Assembly (NCBI GenBank): GCA_963756895.1
Contig: CAVWPI010000011.1
Span: forward strand, 372,001 to 436,000
From: DASUAS01 sp963756895
GTDB lineage: Bacteria > Actinomycetota > Acidimicrobiia > IMCC26256 > DASPTH01
Length of the DNA: 64,000 nucleotides
Reading direction: 5' to 3'
Shown here: positions 1 to 8,376 of the stretch, one piece after another
Position numbering within the stretch: position 1 is the first letter of the stretch
Layout: each line of letters opens with the position of its first letter
The notes under the pieces: generated by a model
The model's database searches: none
What the model was told of the DNA's origin: nothing
The model's input: the letters and a program-made list of their open reading frames with translations, nothing else
Made by a program: the position numbers and the translations under genes

Positions 1-1
1 G

Positions 2-187
2 GACCTCGTGAAGGCCGGCGTCATCGACGCCGCCAAGGTGACCCGCTCGGCGCTGCAGAACGCGGCATCGATCGCGGCCCTGTTCCTCACCACCGAGGCC
101 GTCATCTCCGACAAGCCGGAGCCGGCTGGTGCCCCCGTGGGCATGCCCGGTGGGATGCCCGACATGGGTGGCATGGGCGACTTCTAA
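2..187 (+). CDS. groEL: Chaperonin GroEL, C-terminal end (5' truncated by window)
   Basis: Last 61 residues of a 60-kDa chaperonin, which folds proteins in the cytoplasm as a double heptameric ring. The visible part has the equatorial-domain helix leading to LFLTTEAVISDKPE and the Gly-Met-rich tail ending GGMPDMGGMGDF, both typical of GroEL. The reading frame enters from outside the window. A strong hairpin follows the stop codon. Whether groES lies next to it cannot be seen. Confidence 0.97.
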   Translation, partial: DLVKAGVIDAAKVTRSALQNAASIAALFLTTEAVISDKPEPAGAPVGMPGGMPDMGGMGDF

Positions 188-213
188 AGCCCATCCGCGC
201 GAACGTCGATTGC

Positions 214-241
214 AGTGGGGCGCCCTCCGGGGCGCCCCACT
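214..241 (+). terminator. Terminator hairpin after groEL
   Basis: A 12-bp perfect stem (AGTGGGGCGCCC with its complement) closes on the tetraloop TCCG, 26 bases after the groEL stop. There is only a short TT after it, as is usual for terminators in high-GC actinobacteria. Confidence 0.8.
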
Positions 242-316
242 TGCGCGTGGGCGGGCGCAGCCGAATCCGCCCACAGTGCGCATAGCGTGGGCCAGCAGTC
301 TGCGGTCGGAGGGACC

Positions 317-1129
317 ATGAAGCGGCGGGGAGCACTGGTCGGGTTCGTGATCGCGTTGGCGCTCGGCGCCGCCGCGTGCGGCAGCGGTGGTTCGGGCGAT
401 GCCGCGGTGTCGATCGAGACGCTGCAGGCGGCTGCGAGCAACTCGCAGGCGGCGGCGTCGAGCCGGTTCACGATGGACATGGACTTCGACATTGCGGGCG
501 AGCCCACGACGATCACCGTCGACGGCGTGATGGCCGGCGACGGCAAGAACGGTGAGCTGAACATCTCGATGCCGATCGTCGGGTCGATCGAGGAGCGGGT
601 CGTCGACGGCGTCATCTACATGAACCTCGGCAGCTTCCCGGGCGCGCCGTCGGCGGTCGCGGGCAAGTGGGTCAAGGTCGACCCCGAGCAGCTCGAGCAG
701 CACGACGGCACGTTCGGCGACCTGGCCGACCAGGCCGAGTCGAACTCTCCCAACCAGGGCCTCGAGTACCTGCAGGGTCTGTCGGGTGACGTCGAGCAGG
801 TCGGCGACGACACGGTGGCGGGGCAGCACGCGACGCACTACCGCGCGTCGATCGACTACACGAAGCTGGTCGACGACCTGCCCGACGCGTCTGCGGAGAC
901 CCGCGACGCCCTCGCCAAGCTCGGCACGGTCCCCGCTGACGTGTGGATCGACGACAACGACCGCGTCGTCAAGATGCACCTCACCATGGACGTCGGCGCG
1001 TTCGGGGCTGGCGCCGGCACCGCCGAGGTGTCCATGGAGATCACCGACTTCGGCGTCCCCGTCGACGTCCAGGCGCCGCCCGAGGACCAGGTAGTCGACT
1101 TCTCGGAGCTGACCTCCATCGACGTCTGA
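317..1129 (+). CDS. Secreted lipoprotein, LppX/LprAFG-like
   Basis: A 270-residue predicted lipoprotein. An N-terminal signal peptide (MKRRGALVGFVIALALG) is followed by a lipobox AAAC and a Gly/Ser-rich linker, so the mature protein should be anchored by a lipidated Cys outside the membrane. The body alternates beta strands and has the general look of the mycobacterial LppX/LprG fold, which carries lipids in a hydrophobic pocket; this assignment rests on pattern, not alignment. I chose ATG 317 because the signal peptide starts there; an upstream in-frame start at 215 would bury it. It is a single gene behind the groEL terminator. Confidence 0.75.
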   Translation: MKRRGALVGFVIALALGAAACGSGGSGDAAVSIETLQAAASNSQAAASSRFTMDMDFDIAGEPTTITVDGVMAGDGKNGELNISMPIVGSIEERVVDGVIYMNLGSFPGAPSAVAGKWVKVDPEQLEQHDGTFGDLADQAESNSPNQGLEYLQGLSGDVEQVGDDTVAGQHATHYRASIDYTKLVDDLPDASAETRDALAKLGTVPADVWIDDNDRVVKMHLTMDVGAFGAGAGTAEVSMEITDFGVPVDVQAPPEDQVVDFSELTSIDV

Positions 1130-1229
1130 CGATCGCGCCACGCGGCGCGGCATGCATGAGCAGCACGTCGGCTGACCGCGACCACGAGCCAGACCGGGAG
1201 CGGCATGACGAAGGCACCGAGACGACCGG

Positions 1230-1235
1230 TAGCCT
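1230..1235 (+). promoter_or_regulatory. -10 hexamer TAGCCT for hemQ (leaderless)
   Basis: TAGCCT ends 7 bases before ATG 1243, so transcription should begin at or next to the start codon. This supports 1243 over the upstream in-frame ATG 1156. Confidence 0.5.
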
Positions 1236-1242
1236 GACCAGC

Positions 1243-2016
1243 ATGGATGCGGTCGAACCGAGCGTCGGGTGGGGAGTCCTGCACCTGTTCTACCGGGTCG
1301 ACCGTGCGCGCGCCGACGCCGACCCGCAGGCGGGGAAGCGGATCATCGACGCGGTGCAGTCACTGGTCGACGACGGCCACCAGGTGCTGCTCTTCGCGGT
1401 GCTCGGCCACAAGGCCGATCTCGGGGTGATGGCGCTCGGGCCCGATCTCGCCCGCCTCCAGCAGTTCCAGCAGGAGCTCGCGGCCACCCCCCTCGACCTG
1501 GTCGACTCGTACGTGTCGCTCACGGAGCTCTCGGAGTACACGAGCACCGAGGACGACGAGCGGGCGCGGCTGGCGGGCGAGGAGGGCCTCGAGGGGCCTG
1601 CGGCAGAGGCGCGGCTGGCAGCATGGCGCGAGCGCATCGCGCACTACCAGGAGCAGCGCATCCACCCGCAGCTCCCGCTCAAGAAGACGATCTGCTTCTA
1701 CCCGATGTCGAAGCGCCGGGCGACCGCGGCCAACTGGTACTCGCTCCCCTTCGCGGAGCGGAAGCGGTTGATGGGGGGACACGCGCGCGTCGGCCGCACG
1801 TACGCCGGGCGGGTGCTGCAGCTCATCACCGGATCCACCGGTCTCGACGACTGGGAGTGGGGCGTCACGTTGCTCGCCGACGATCCCGTCGCGCTGAAGG
1901 AGATCGTCTACGAGATGCGCTTCGATCCGGTCTCCGCCGACTACGCGGACTTCGGGACGTTCGTCACCGGGTTGCTGCTCGAACCGGCCGACGCGCTCCA
2001 GCGCGTCGGCCTCTGA
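1243..2016 (+). CDS. hemQ: Coproheme decarboxylase (chlorite dismutase family)
   Basis: A 257-residue member of the chlorite dismutase superfamily, HemQ/ChdC branch. It oxidatively decarboxylates coproheme III to heme b, the last step of the coproporphyrin-dependent heme pathway used by actinobacteria and firmicutes. Visible family marks are FYPMSKRR, the NWYSLPFAERKRLM block and GGHARVGR, whose His is the expected proximal heme ligand. Length fits actinobacterial ChdC. It is followed 17 bases later by the NIL-domain gene, so the three genes to 2782 probably form one transcript. No other heme gene lies next to it. Confidence 0.92.
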   Translation: MDAVEPSVGWGVLHLFYRVDRARADADPQAGKRIIDAVQSLVDDGHQVLLFAVLGHKADLGVMALGPDLARLQQFQQELAATPLDLVDSYVSLTELSEYTSTEDDERARLAGEEGLEGPAAEARLAAWRERIAHYQEQRIHPQLPLKKTICFYPMSKRRATAANWYSLPFAERKRLMGGHARVGRTYAGRVLQLITGSTGLDDWEWGVTLLADDPVALKEIVYEMRFDPVSADYADFGTFVTGLLLEPADALQRVGL

Positions 2017-2033
2017 CGGAAGCGGGAGGCGGC

Positions 2034-2279
2034 ATGTCGGAGCACGTGCGTCTGTTCGTGTCGTTCCCTGAGGACCTGGTCGACCGTCCGATGATCTACG
2101 AGGTGGTGAAGCGCTTCGACGTCGTGCCCAACATCCGTCGGGCCAACGTGGAGCAGCACTCGGGTTGGGTGATCCTCGAGCTCACCGGCGCACAGGAGCA
2201 ACTCGACGGATCGATCGCGTACCTCGAAGAGGTCGGCTGCACCGTCAACACGATGGAAGGCGACGTCATCGAAGGATGA
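2034..2279 (+). CDS. Stand-alone NIL-domain protein
   Basis: An 81-residue protein consisting of one NIL (ACT-like ferredoxin-fold) domain: VRLFVSFPEDLVDRPMIYEV, then PNIRRANVE and GWVILELTG. NIL domains normally sit at the C-terminus of the methionine importer ATPase MetN, where they bind methionine and inhibit transport, or are fused to ferredoxins. Here the domain stands alone, with no metN in view. ATG 2034 has the purine-rich GGAAGCGGGAGGC just before it. The stop overlaps the next start (ATGA), so translation is probably coupled. Ligand and role here are unknown. Confidence 0.8.
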   Translation: MSEHVRLFVSFPEDLVDRPMIYEVVKRFDVVPNIRRANVEQHSGWVILELTGAQEQLDGSIAYLEEVGCTVNTMEGDVIEG

Positions 2280-2782
2280 CGCCCTCTCCCCTCGAGCGAT
2301 CCGACGACGAGCGGCGCGGCCTCGCGCTGCTGCACGAAGCGAGCGACGCCATCGTGGTCGGCGTCGAGCGCGAGCTCCCCGGATGGGTCGAGCGGTCGGT
2401 GGCGCGCATCCTCGACGCATGGGCGCGGAGCGCGCCCGACGATCGCACGCGGGCCGAGCGCGACGCGGTCGACGCCGGCCGGGCGGCGACCACCCGGGTG
2501 GTGGGTGAGCTCCGCGACCTCTTCGCACGCGCTCCGGAAGACCAGCGCTCGACGCCACTCGAGCTCGTCCGGCGGGCGTACCGGGAGCCCACCGCGGTGC
2601 TCGCGGCGGCGGGCATCCCGCCGGTCGAGCGCGACGAGTTCGCCGAGCGCGCCTGGCCCGACGACACCTACGGCCTCGTCGTCCACGGCCTCGGCGACCT
2701 CGGCGACGAGGACCTGGCACCCCTCCAGATGGCGTGGGGTCTGGCCAAGGCGAAGGTGTTGCGCGCTCGACGCGGAAGTTGA
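2276..2782 (+). CDS. Conserved protein of unknown function, coupled to the NIL gene
   Basis: A 168-residue soluble protein, mostly charged alpha helix, with no signal peptide or membrane segment. I do not recognise a domain. ATG 2276 overlaps the stop of the NIL-domain gene by four bases (ATGA), a layout that normally means translational coupling and a shared function. The C-terminal part contains DDTYGLVVHGLGDLGDEDLA and ends in a basic tail. It is the last gene before the amtB promoter. Confidence 0.65.
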   Translation: MTPSPLERSDDERRGLALLHEASDAIVVGVERELPGWVERSVARILDAWARSAPDDRTRAERDAVDAGRAATTRVVGELRDLFARAPEDQRSTPLELVRRAYREPTAVLAAAGIPPVERDEFAERAWPDDTYGLVVHGLGDLGDEDLAPLQMAWGLAKAKVLRARRGS

Positions 2783-2813
2783 CGAGCGGCCTGACCGCTT
2801 CGTGTCATCACAA

Positions 2814-2841
2814 TTGCCGCAAGCTGTCTTCTCTGTATGCT
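2814..2841 (+). promoter_or_regulatory. Promoter of amtB-glnK(-glnD)
   Basis: TTGCCG at 2814-2819 and TATGCT at 2836-2841 are 16 bases apart, a good sigma-70-type promoter. It leaves a leader of about 50 bases before ATG 2899. I see no convincing GlnR-type operator beside it. Confidence 0.55.
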
Positions 2842-2898
2842 CCCTGACCGGAGATCGTCCGGACCACGACGGGTCCGGGCTTGGCTGGGGGAGGGTCC

Positions 2899-4149
2899 AT
2901 GCGGATCAACGCGGGCGACACCGCGTGGGTGTTGACGAGCGCCGCGCTCGTCCTGCTCATGACGCCGGGACTGGCACTGTTCTACGGCGGCATGGTGCGG
3001 GCCAAGAACGTGCTCGCGATGCTCATGCAGAACTTCATCTGCATGGGCCTCATCGGCGTGCTCTGGGCCGTGTGCATGTACTCGCTCGCGTTCAGCGGTA
3101 CCGGCAAGTGGATCGGGAACTTCAACCTCGCGTTCCTCGACGGGGCGAACACGACGCCGGCGACCGGCTTCGGCATCTACCCGATCCCGCCCCTGTCGTT
3201 CTCCGCGTTCCAGATGATGTTCGCCATCATCACCCCGGCCCTCATCACGGGGGCGATCGCCGATCGCATGCGGTTCTCGGCGTGGGTGTGGTTCGTCGGG
3301 CTGTGGGCCCTGGTGGTCTACACGCCGGTCGCGCACTGGGTGTTCTCGCCGGCTGGGTGGCTGTTCCGCCGCGGCGCACTCGACTTCGCCGGCGGCACCG
3401 TCGTGCACATCAACGCAGGCATCGCGGCGCTCGTGGCGGTGCTGGTGATCGGCCGCCGCCGCGGGTGGCCCGGCCACCCGACGCCGCCGCACTCGCTCCC
3501 ACTCACGTTGCTCGGTACCGGCCTCCTGTGGTTCGGCTGGTTCGGCTTCAACGCGGGTTCCGCGCTCGGCGCCAACGGCGTCGCCGCCCAAGCGTTCATG
3601 AACACGACCCTCGCGGCGTCGACCGCGATGCTCGGATGGCTGCTGTTCGAGCGCATCCGGCACAAGCACGCCACCACGCTCGGTGCCGCATCGGGCGCGG
3701 TCGCGGGCCTGGTGGCCATCACGCCGTGCGCCGGGTTCGTGGGGCCGATGGCGTCGATCGCCATCGGGTTCATCGCCGGGGCGATCTGCTACTTCGCGGT
3801 CAGCGTGAAGTTCAAGTTCGGCTACGACGACGCACTCGACGTCGTCGGTGTGCACCTCGTCGGCGGACTCGTCGGTTCCCTGCTGCTCGGGCTGTTCGCC
3901 GACCGCGCCTTCAACCCTTCCGTCGTGCACCAGGGCGTGTTCATCGACGGCGGCAGCTGGGAGCTGATGGGCGACCAGCTCATCGCGGTCGTCGCCACCC
4001 TGGTGTGGTCGGGGGTGCTCACGTTCGTGATCCTCAAGGTGCTGCACCTGGTCATCCCCGGAGGGCTGCGGGTGTCGGACGAGGACGAGCAGACCGGACT
4101 CGACATCACCCAGCACTCCGAGATGGGGTACGCGTACGACCGGGTCTGA
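2899..4149 (+). CDS. amtB: Ammonium transporter
   Basis: A 416-residue Amt/MEP/Rh family channel that moves ammonium across the cytoplasmic membrane. About eleven hydrophobic segments span the sequence, and family blocks LFYGGMVRAKN, FAGGTVVHINAG (first pore His) and VGVHLVGGLVGS (second pore His) are present. ATG 2899 follows GGGGGAGGG and matches the usual N-terminus just before the first helix. The gene leads the classic amtB-glnK-glnD order, in which GlnK plugs AmtB when nitrogen is plentiful. The C-terminal tail EEDEQTGLDITQH-like segment, DEDEQTGLDITQHSEMGYAY, is the conserved regulatory tail. Confidence 0.96.
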   Translation: MRINAGDTAWVLTSAALVLLMTPGLALFYGGMVRAKNVLAMLMQNFICMGLIGVLWAVCMYSLAFSGTGKWIGNFNLAFLDGANTTPATGFGIYPIPPLSFSAFQMMFAIITPALITGAIADRMRFSAWVWFVGLWALVVYTPVAHWVFSPAGWLFRRGALDFAGGTVVHINAGIAALVAVLVIGRRRGWPGHPTPPHSLPLTLLGTGLLWFGWFGFNAGSALGANGVAAQAFMNTTLAASTAMLGWLLFERIRHKHATTLGAASGAVAGLVAITPCAGFVGPMASIAIGFIAGAICYFAVSVKFKFGYDDALDVVGVHLVGGLVGSLLLGLFADRAFNPSVVHQGVFIDGGSWELMGDQLIAVVATLVWSGVLTFVILKVLHLVIPGGLRVSDEDEQTGLDITQHSEMGYAYDRV

Positions 4150-4185
4150 GCAACCAGCAGTCGCGCAACGAGAAGGATGCAGCAG

Positions 4186-4524
4186 ATGAAGTTGATCGTC
4201 GGGATCATCAAGCCGTTCAAGGTCGACGACGTGAAGGAGGCGATCAAGCAACTGGGCGTGCAGGGCCTCACCGTGTCCGACGTGCAGGGCTTCGGCCGCC
4301 AGCGCGGGCACACCGAGGTGTACCGGGGCGCCGAGTACACCGTCGACTTCATGCCCAAGGTACGGGTCGAGATCCTCGTCGACGACGGTGACGTCGATCG
4401 TGTGGTGCAACAGCTGCTCACCACCGCGAACACGGGCAAGATCGGTGACGGCAAGGTCTGGGTCGTGCCGGTGGACAACGTGTGGCGGATTCGCACCGGA
4501 GAATCGGGGCCCGACGCCCTGTAG
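4186..4524 (+). CDS. glnK: Nitrogen regulatory protein PII
   Basis: A 112-residue PII signalling trimer subunit that binds ATP/ADP and 2-oxoglutarate and controls AmtB and nitrogen regulators. From ATG 4186 the protein begins MKLIVGIIKPF and has exactly the family length; ATG 4177 would add three residues. Tyr51 in the T-loop (RGAEYTVDF), the site nucleotidylated by GlnD, is present, as are the B-loop TGKIGDGKV and C-terminal RIRTGE signature. It lies 36 bases after amtB, and its stop overlaps the region immediately before glnD. Confidence 0.96.
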   Translation: MKLIVGIIKPFKVDDVKEAIKQLGVQGLTVSDVQGFGRQRGHTEVYRGAEYTVDFMPKVRVEILVDDGDVDRVVQQLLTTANTGKIGDGKVWVVPVDNVWRIRTGESGPDAL

Positions 4525-4533
4525 CGTGCGCGT

Positions 4534-7095
4534 GTGGTGAGCGTCGCGGCGCGAAGTGCGCGCGCCGAACTGGTCTCGGATCGCGACCGGCGTGGCACCG
4601 ACTTCGGAATCGCGCTCACCGAGCTGGTCGACGGCGTTCTCCGGGACGGGTTGGGCACGCTCGACCGCGGATCGGGATGGGCGGTGCTCGCGCTCGGCTC
4701 GTACGCGCGCCGCGAGCTGACGCCGGGTTCCGACGTCGACGTCATGCTCCTCCACGCCGGCGGTCGGCGCGGCACACCGACAACTGACGACGCGGGTGCC
4801 CTCTGGTACCCGCTCTGGGACGCGGGGTTCACGCTCGGCCAGTCGGTGCGCACGGTCAAGGAAGCGCTCGCGATCGCCGACGACGACCTCGACGCGCTCA
4901 CCGCGCTGCTCGACCTGCGCCTCGTCGCCGGTGAACGCGAGCTCGCCACCGAGCTCGCCCGGCGGGTGCGCGAGCTCGCGCCCCGTCGGCGCGATCGGGT
5001 GATCGGTGCGCTCGCGGCCGCCTCGGCGGGGCGTCTGGCGCAGCCGGGGCCGATCGCAGAGATGCTCGAACCCGACCTGAAGCAGGGCGGCGGCGGACTG
5101 CGTGACGTGCAGGCGCCCGGATGGGCGGCGTGGACCCTCCCACCGGGGGCCGAGACCGAGGCGCCCCTGCTCGACGGGACCGGCTGGGACGCCGGCGTCC
5201 ACCTGCTGGTCGCCCGTGGCTACCTCCAGCCCGAGGACCCGAGCCGACTGCGCGACGCCCGCACGAGGCTCCTCGACGCCCGGGTCGCGCTCCACCGGGT
5301 CACCGGCGGGCGGTCCGACCGGCTGCCGCTGCAGGACCAGGACGCGGTGGCCGAGCTCGTGGGGGCGGGGGATGCCGACGACCTGGTGCGGGGGCTGGGC
5401 GAGGCGGCGCGGGCCGTCGGGTGGATCACCCGCGACCTCTGGTCCCGGTTGCTCGCGACGGAGGCAGGTCCGGGCGGCGCCCGCGCCACCAGTCGCGACC
5501 TCGGCGACGGCGTGGTCCTGCGCGACGGCCGGGTCGCGTTCGTGCCCGACGCCACGCTCGACACGACCACGGTGCTGCGCGCCGCCGTCCACGCGGCACG
5601 GGCGCGAGCACCGTTCGAGCGCGCCGCATTGGCGCGCCTCGCCGAGTGCACGAACATCGAGTGGGACATCGACGCGCGCGACGCGTTCATCGACCTGCTC
5701 GCGGCGGGGCCCGGGACCATCCCGGTGTTCGAGTCGCTCGACCACGTCGGGGTGTTGGTGCGCCTCCTCCCGGAGTGGGCCTCGGTGCGCGCCCGACCGC
5801 AGCGCAACGCGTACCACCGGTTCACCGTCGACCGGCACTCGCTCGAAGCTGTCGCCGAATGCGCCGCACTCCTCGATCCCGGCGATCCTGCGGGTGCGGG
5901 CTTCGACGGAGCCGCCGCTCGCACCGCCCGGCGTGATCTGCTCCTCCTCGGCGCGCTTCTCCACGACATCGCCAAGGGCCGACCGGGTGACCACTCCGTG
6001 GTGGGGGAGGCGATCGCGCGTGACGTCGCCGCCCGTATCGGTGTCGACGCGGCGGGCGCCGACGATCTCGCCTGGGTGGTGCGGAACCACCTCCTCCTGG
6101 CCGACACCGCGACCCGGCGCGATCTCGGCGACGACCGCACGATCAGCCGCTACGCCGACGAGATTCGTGACGCCCCGCGCAACGCGTTGCTCTACACGCT
6201 CACGATCGGCGACTCGCGCGCCACCGGTCCGGCCGCGTGGAACACGAGCAAGGCGGCACTGGTCCGCGACCTGTTCGCGAAGGCCGACGCGCGCCTCGGC
6301 GCCGCCACCGTCGTCGACGACGGGCCCGATCCGCGCGCCGCGCTCGCGTCGCTGATCGGCGACGCCGACGCGCGCGAGTTCCTCGATGCGATGCCCGACG
6401 GGTACGCGCGTGCCTTCCCGCCCGACGAGCTCGCCCGCCATCAGGTGCTTCTCGGCGCGGCGGCACCGACGGTCGAATGGGTTGCACTCGACGACGGGCG
6501 GTGGCGGTGCACGCTGATCGAAGCCGACCGCACCGGGCTGCTCGCCACGGCCGCGGGTGCGCTCGCCCTCGTCGGCATCGACATCGACACCGCGACCGCG
6601 TACAGCCATCCCGGCGGGCTCGCGCTGGAGGTGTTCACCGGTCGTGACCACTTCGATCGCCTGCGCACGCCCGAGCGGCGCGCCGAGGCGACCACCACGG
6701 TGACGGATGCACTCGCCGGGCGCATCGCGCTCGACGAGCAGCTCCGCGACCGCGCCCGCCGCTACCGGCCGGCCACCACGGTGGGCGCGGACCGCGACAT
6801 CCGCGTGCTCGTCGACACCGATGCGTCGGCGTCGTCCACCGTGGTGGAGGTGCACGCCCCCGACGACATCGGCCTCCTCGCGCGCGTGGCGGCGGTGTTC
6901 GTCGACCTCGAGCTCGACGTCGAGCAGGCGCTCGTCGCCACCGTCGGGGATCGGGTGGTCGACGTCTTCTACCTCCACGACGCGACGGGTGTCCGCTTCG
7001 AGCAGCGCCACGCGGTCGAGTCGTTGCGGGCGACGCTCCTCAGCCGCCTCACCGCCGCCGTGACCCTCGACGAGCGCTCCACGGGAGCCCGTTAG
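4534..7095 (+). CDS. glnD: PII nucleotidyltransferase / nucleotide-removing enzyme
   Basis: An 853-residue GlnD. It modifies Tyr51 of PII when nitrogen is short and reverses this when nitrogen is ample; actinobacterial homologues adenylylate. Domains in order are the nucleotidyltransferase with LGSYARRELTPGSDVDV near residue 55, a helical linker with KQGGGGLRDVQ, an HD phosphohydrolase domain with LLHDIAKGR near 475, and two ACT domains near 655 and 770 that sense glutamine. GTG 4534 or GTG 4537 could be the start; both sit 7-10 bases after TAGCGT. It completes the amtB-glnK-glnD operon. Confidence 0.93.
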   Translation: MVSVAARSARAELVSDRDRRGTDFGIALTELVDGVLRDGLGTLDRGSGWAVLALGSYARRELTPGSDVDVMLLHAGGRRGTPTTDDAGALWYPLWDAGFTLGQSVRTVKEALAIADDDLDALTALLDLRLVAGERELATELARRVRELAPRRRDRVIGALAAASAGRLAQPGPIAEMLEPDLKQGGGGLRDVQAPGWAAWTLPPGAETEAPLLDGTGWDAGVHLLVARGYLQPEDPSRLRDARTRLLDARVALHRVTGGRSDRLPLQDQDAVAELVGAGDADDLVRGLGEAARAVGWITRDLWSRLLATEAGPGGARATSRDLGDGVVLRDGRVAFVPDATLDTTTVLRAAVHAARARAPFERAALARLAECTNIEWDIDARDAFIDLLAAGPGTIPVFESLDHVGVLVRLLPEWASVRARPQRNAYHRFTVDRHSLEAVAECAALLDPGDPAGAGFDGAAARTARRDLLLLGALLHDIAKGRPGDHSVVGEAIARDVAARIGVDAAGADDLAWVVRNHLLLADTATRRDLGDDRTISRYADEIRDAPRNALLYTLTIGDSRATGPAAWNTSKAALVRDLFAKADARLGAATVVDDGPDPRAALASLIGDADAREFLDAMPDGYARAFPPDELARHQVLLGAAAPTVEWVALDDGRWRCTLIEADRTGLLATAAGALALVGIDIDTATAYSHPGGLALEVFTGRDHFDRLRTPERRAEATTTVTDALAGRIALDEQLRDRARRYRPATTVGADRDIRVLVDTDASASSTVVEVHAPDDIGLLARVAAVFVDLELDVEQALVATVGDRVVDVFYLHDATGVRFEQRHAVESLRATLLSRLTAAVTLDERSTGAR

Positions 7096-7098
7096 TCT
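7093..7098 (+). promoter_or_regulatory. -10 hexamer TAGTCT for the NUDIX gene (leaderless)
   Basis: TAGTCT ends 7 bases before GTG 7106. It partly overlaps the glnD stop codon. Confidence 0.45.
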
Positions 7099-7105
7099 GC
7101 ACGCC

Positions 7106-7798
7106 GTGAGCGAGCCCTTCAGTCCCTCCGCCGTCGATCTGCTCCGCTGGGCCGAGACGTTGTCGGCCGTCGCCCGCACCGGGCTCGGCTTCACGCAGAG
7201 CCTCTACGAGCAGGAGCGCTTCGAGGAGGTGCTCAAGGTCGCGGCCGACATCCGTCACGTGGCGGTGGAGGAGGCCGAGGCCGAGACGCTCTTCGACGAC
7301 TGGATGTCGAGCGTCGCGCCGGGCGTCCAGGGCTACGTGACGCCCAAGCTCGCGGTGGCCGCCATCGTCGCCAACGAGCGCGGCGAGCTGCTTCTCACGC
7401 AGCGCGCCGACTCCGGTGTGTGGCTCTACCCCGTGGGCTACGCCGACGTCGGCTACTCGCCGAGCGAGATCGCGGTGAAGGAGGTCTACGAGGAGACCGG
7501 CATCGAAGTGGAGCCGGTGTCGATGATCGCGGTCCTCGACGGCCTGCGCCTCGGCTTCGCCCGCCTGCCCCTCTACTCCTTGTTGTTCCACTGCCGCATG
7601 ATCGGCGGGGAGCTCAAGGGCCACCCGCTCGAGACCCGGGCGGTCGGCTTCTTCGATCGCAACAACCTCCCGTGGCCGGTCGCCGGGATCGAGCGCTGGG
7701 GTGAGCTCGCGTTCGCGGCCATCGACGGCGAGGTCCGCTCCTGCGACTTCGACCTCCCCCGCATCCCGCCCTGGCGCGGCGACGACGAATCACCCTGA
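7106..7798 (+). CDS. NUDIX hydrolase with Nudix_N domain
   Basis: A 230-residue hydrolase of nucleotide-diphosphate-linked compounds. The N-terminal helical region (DLLRWAETLSAVARTGLGFTQ) matches the Nudix_N segment found in YjhB-like ADP-ribose/sugar pyrophosphatases, followed by a NUDIX fold. The Nudix box reads G-x5-Y-x7-KEVYEETGI: the core metal-binding EE is kept, but the first Glu is Tyr and the usual Arg is Lys, so activity or substrate may differ from the textbook enzyme. The C-terminus has GELKGHPLETRAVGFFD. It sits between glnD and convergent pyrE. Confidence 0.85.
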   Translation: MSEPFSPSAVDLLRWAETLSAVARTGLGFTQSLYEQERFEEVLKVAADIRHVAVEEAEAETLFDDWMSSVAPGVQGYVTPKLAVAAIVANERGELLLTQRADSGVWLYPVGYADVGYSPSEIAVKEVYEETGIEVEPVSMIAVLDGLRLGFARLPLYSLLFHCRMIGGELKGHPLETRAVGFFDRNNLPWPVAGIERWGELAFAAIDGEVRSCDFDLPRIPPWRGDDESP

Positions 7799-7815
7799 CC
7801 GACACGGCGACGGCG

Positions 7816-8355
7816 TCAGCCCTCGCCGGCGGCCTTGAGCTCGGTCATGGTGAACAGAGGGTGGAGGGTCACGCCGAGGTCGGCCAGCGCGGCGGGTCCA
7901 CCCGACTCGCGGTCGATGACGCAGAGCGCGTGCTCCACGATCGCGCCGCGCTCGCGCAGGTCGCCGCACGAGAGCACGACCTGACCACCCGACGTCACGA
8001 CGTCCTCCACCACGGTGAGGCGCTTGCCCTCGACGGCGGCCCCCTCGGCAAGCTGGCACGTGCCGTAGGTCTTGGCCTCCTTGCGCACGAACGCGGCGGG
8101 GATGCCCGTGAGCTGAGACAACACGGTGGCGATGGGAACGCCCCCGAGCTCGAGGCCCGCGAGCACGTCGGTGTCGTCGGGGACGAGCGGTACGAGCGCG
8201 GCGGCGATGTCGCGGAGCAGTGCGGGGTCGGACTCGAACCGGTACTTGTCGAAGTACTCCGTGCTCGTCATCCCGGAGCGGAGCACGAAATCACCGGTGA
8301 TGTGCGAGCTCGCGTAGATCGCCGCGGCCAGCTCGTCTCGGTCGCGCGTCGTCAT
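7816..8355 (-). CDS. pyrE: Orotate phosphoribosyltransferase
   Basis: A 179-residue type I phosphoribosyltransferase that joins orotate and PRPP to make OMP in pyrimidine synthesis. It shows the N-terminal hood (SGDFVLRSG-like, GDFVLRSGMTSTEYFDKY), the FVRKEAKTYGT dimer/active-site loop and the PRPP loop VVEDVVTSGGQ. The start ATG 8355 lies 21 bases after the stop of the upstream unknown gene, so the two are probably cotranscribed. Other pyr genes are not in view. Confidence 0.92.
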   Translation of the reverse strand: MTTRDRDELAAAIYASSHITGDFVLRSGMTSTEYFDKYRFESDPALLRDIAAALVPLVPDDTDVLAGLELGGVPIATVLSQLTGIPAAFVRKEAKTYGTCQLAEGAAVEGKRLTVVEDVVTSGGQVVLSCGDLRERGAIVEHALCVIDRESGGPAALADLGVTLHPLFTMTELKAAGEG

Positions 8356-8376
8356 CGGGTCATGCCTTTCCTCGGT

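Noticed and set aside
1156..1242. Longer hemQ with an extra 29 residues from ATG 1156
   Set aside because: The extra segment is polar and unlike the family; TAGCCT at 1230-1235 supports the start at 1243.
2668..7194. A 1,508-codon open frame on the minus strand across amtB-glnK-glnD
   Set aside because: It is the antisense shadow of three clear genes in high-GC DNA; the product is Arg/His/Gly-rich with no domain.
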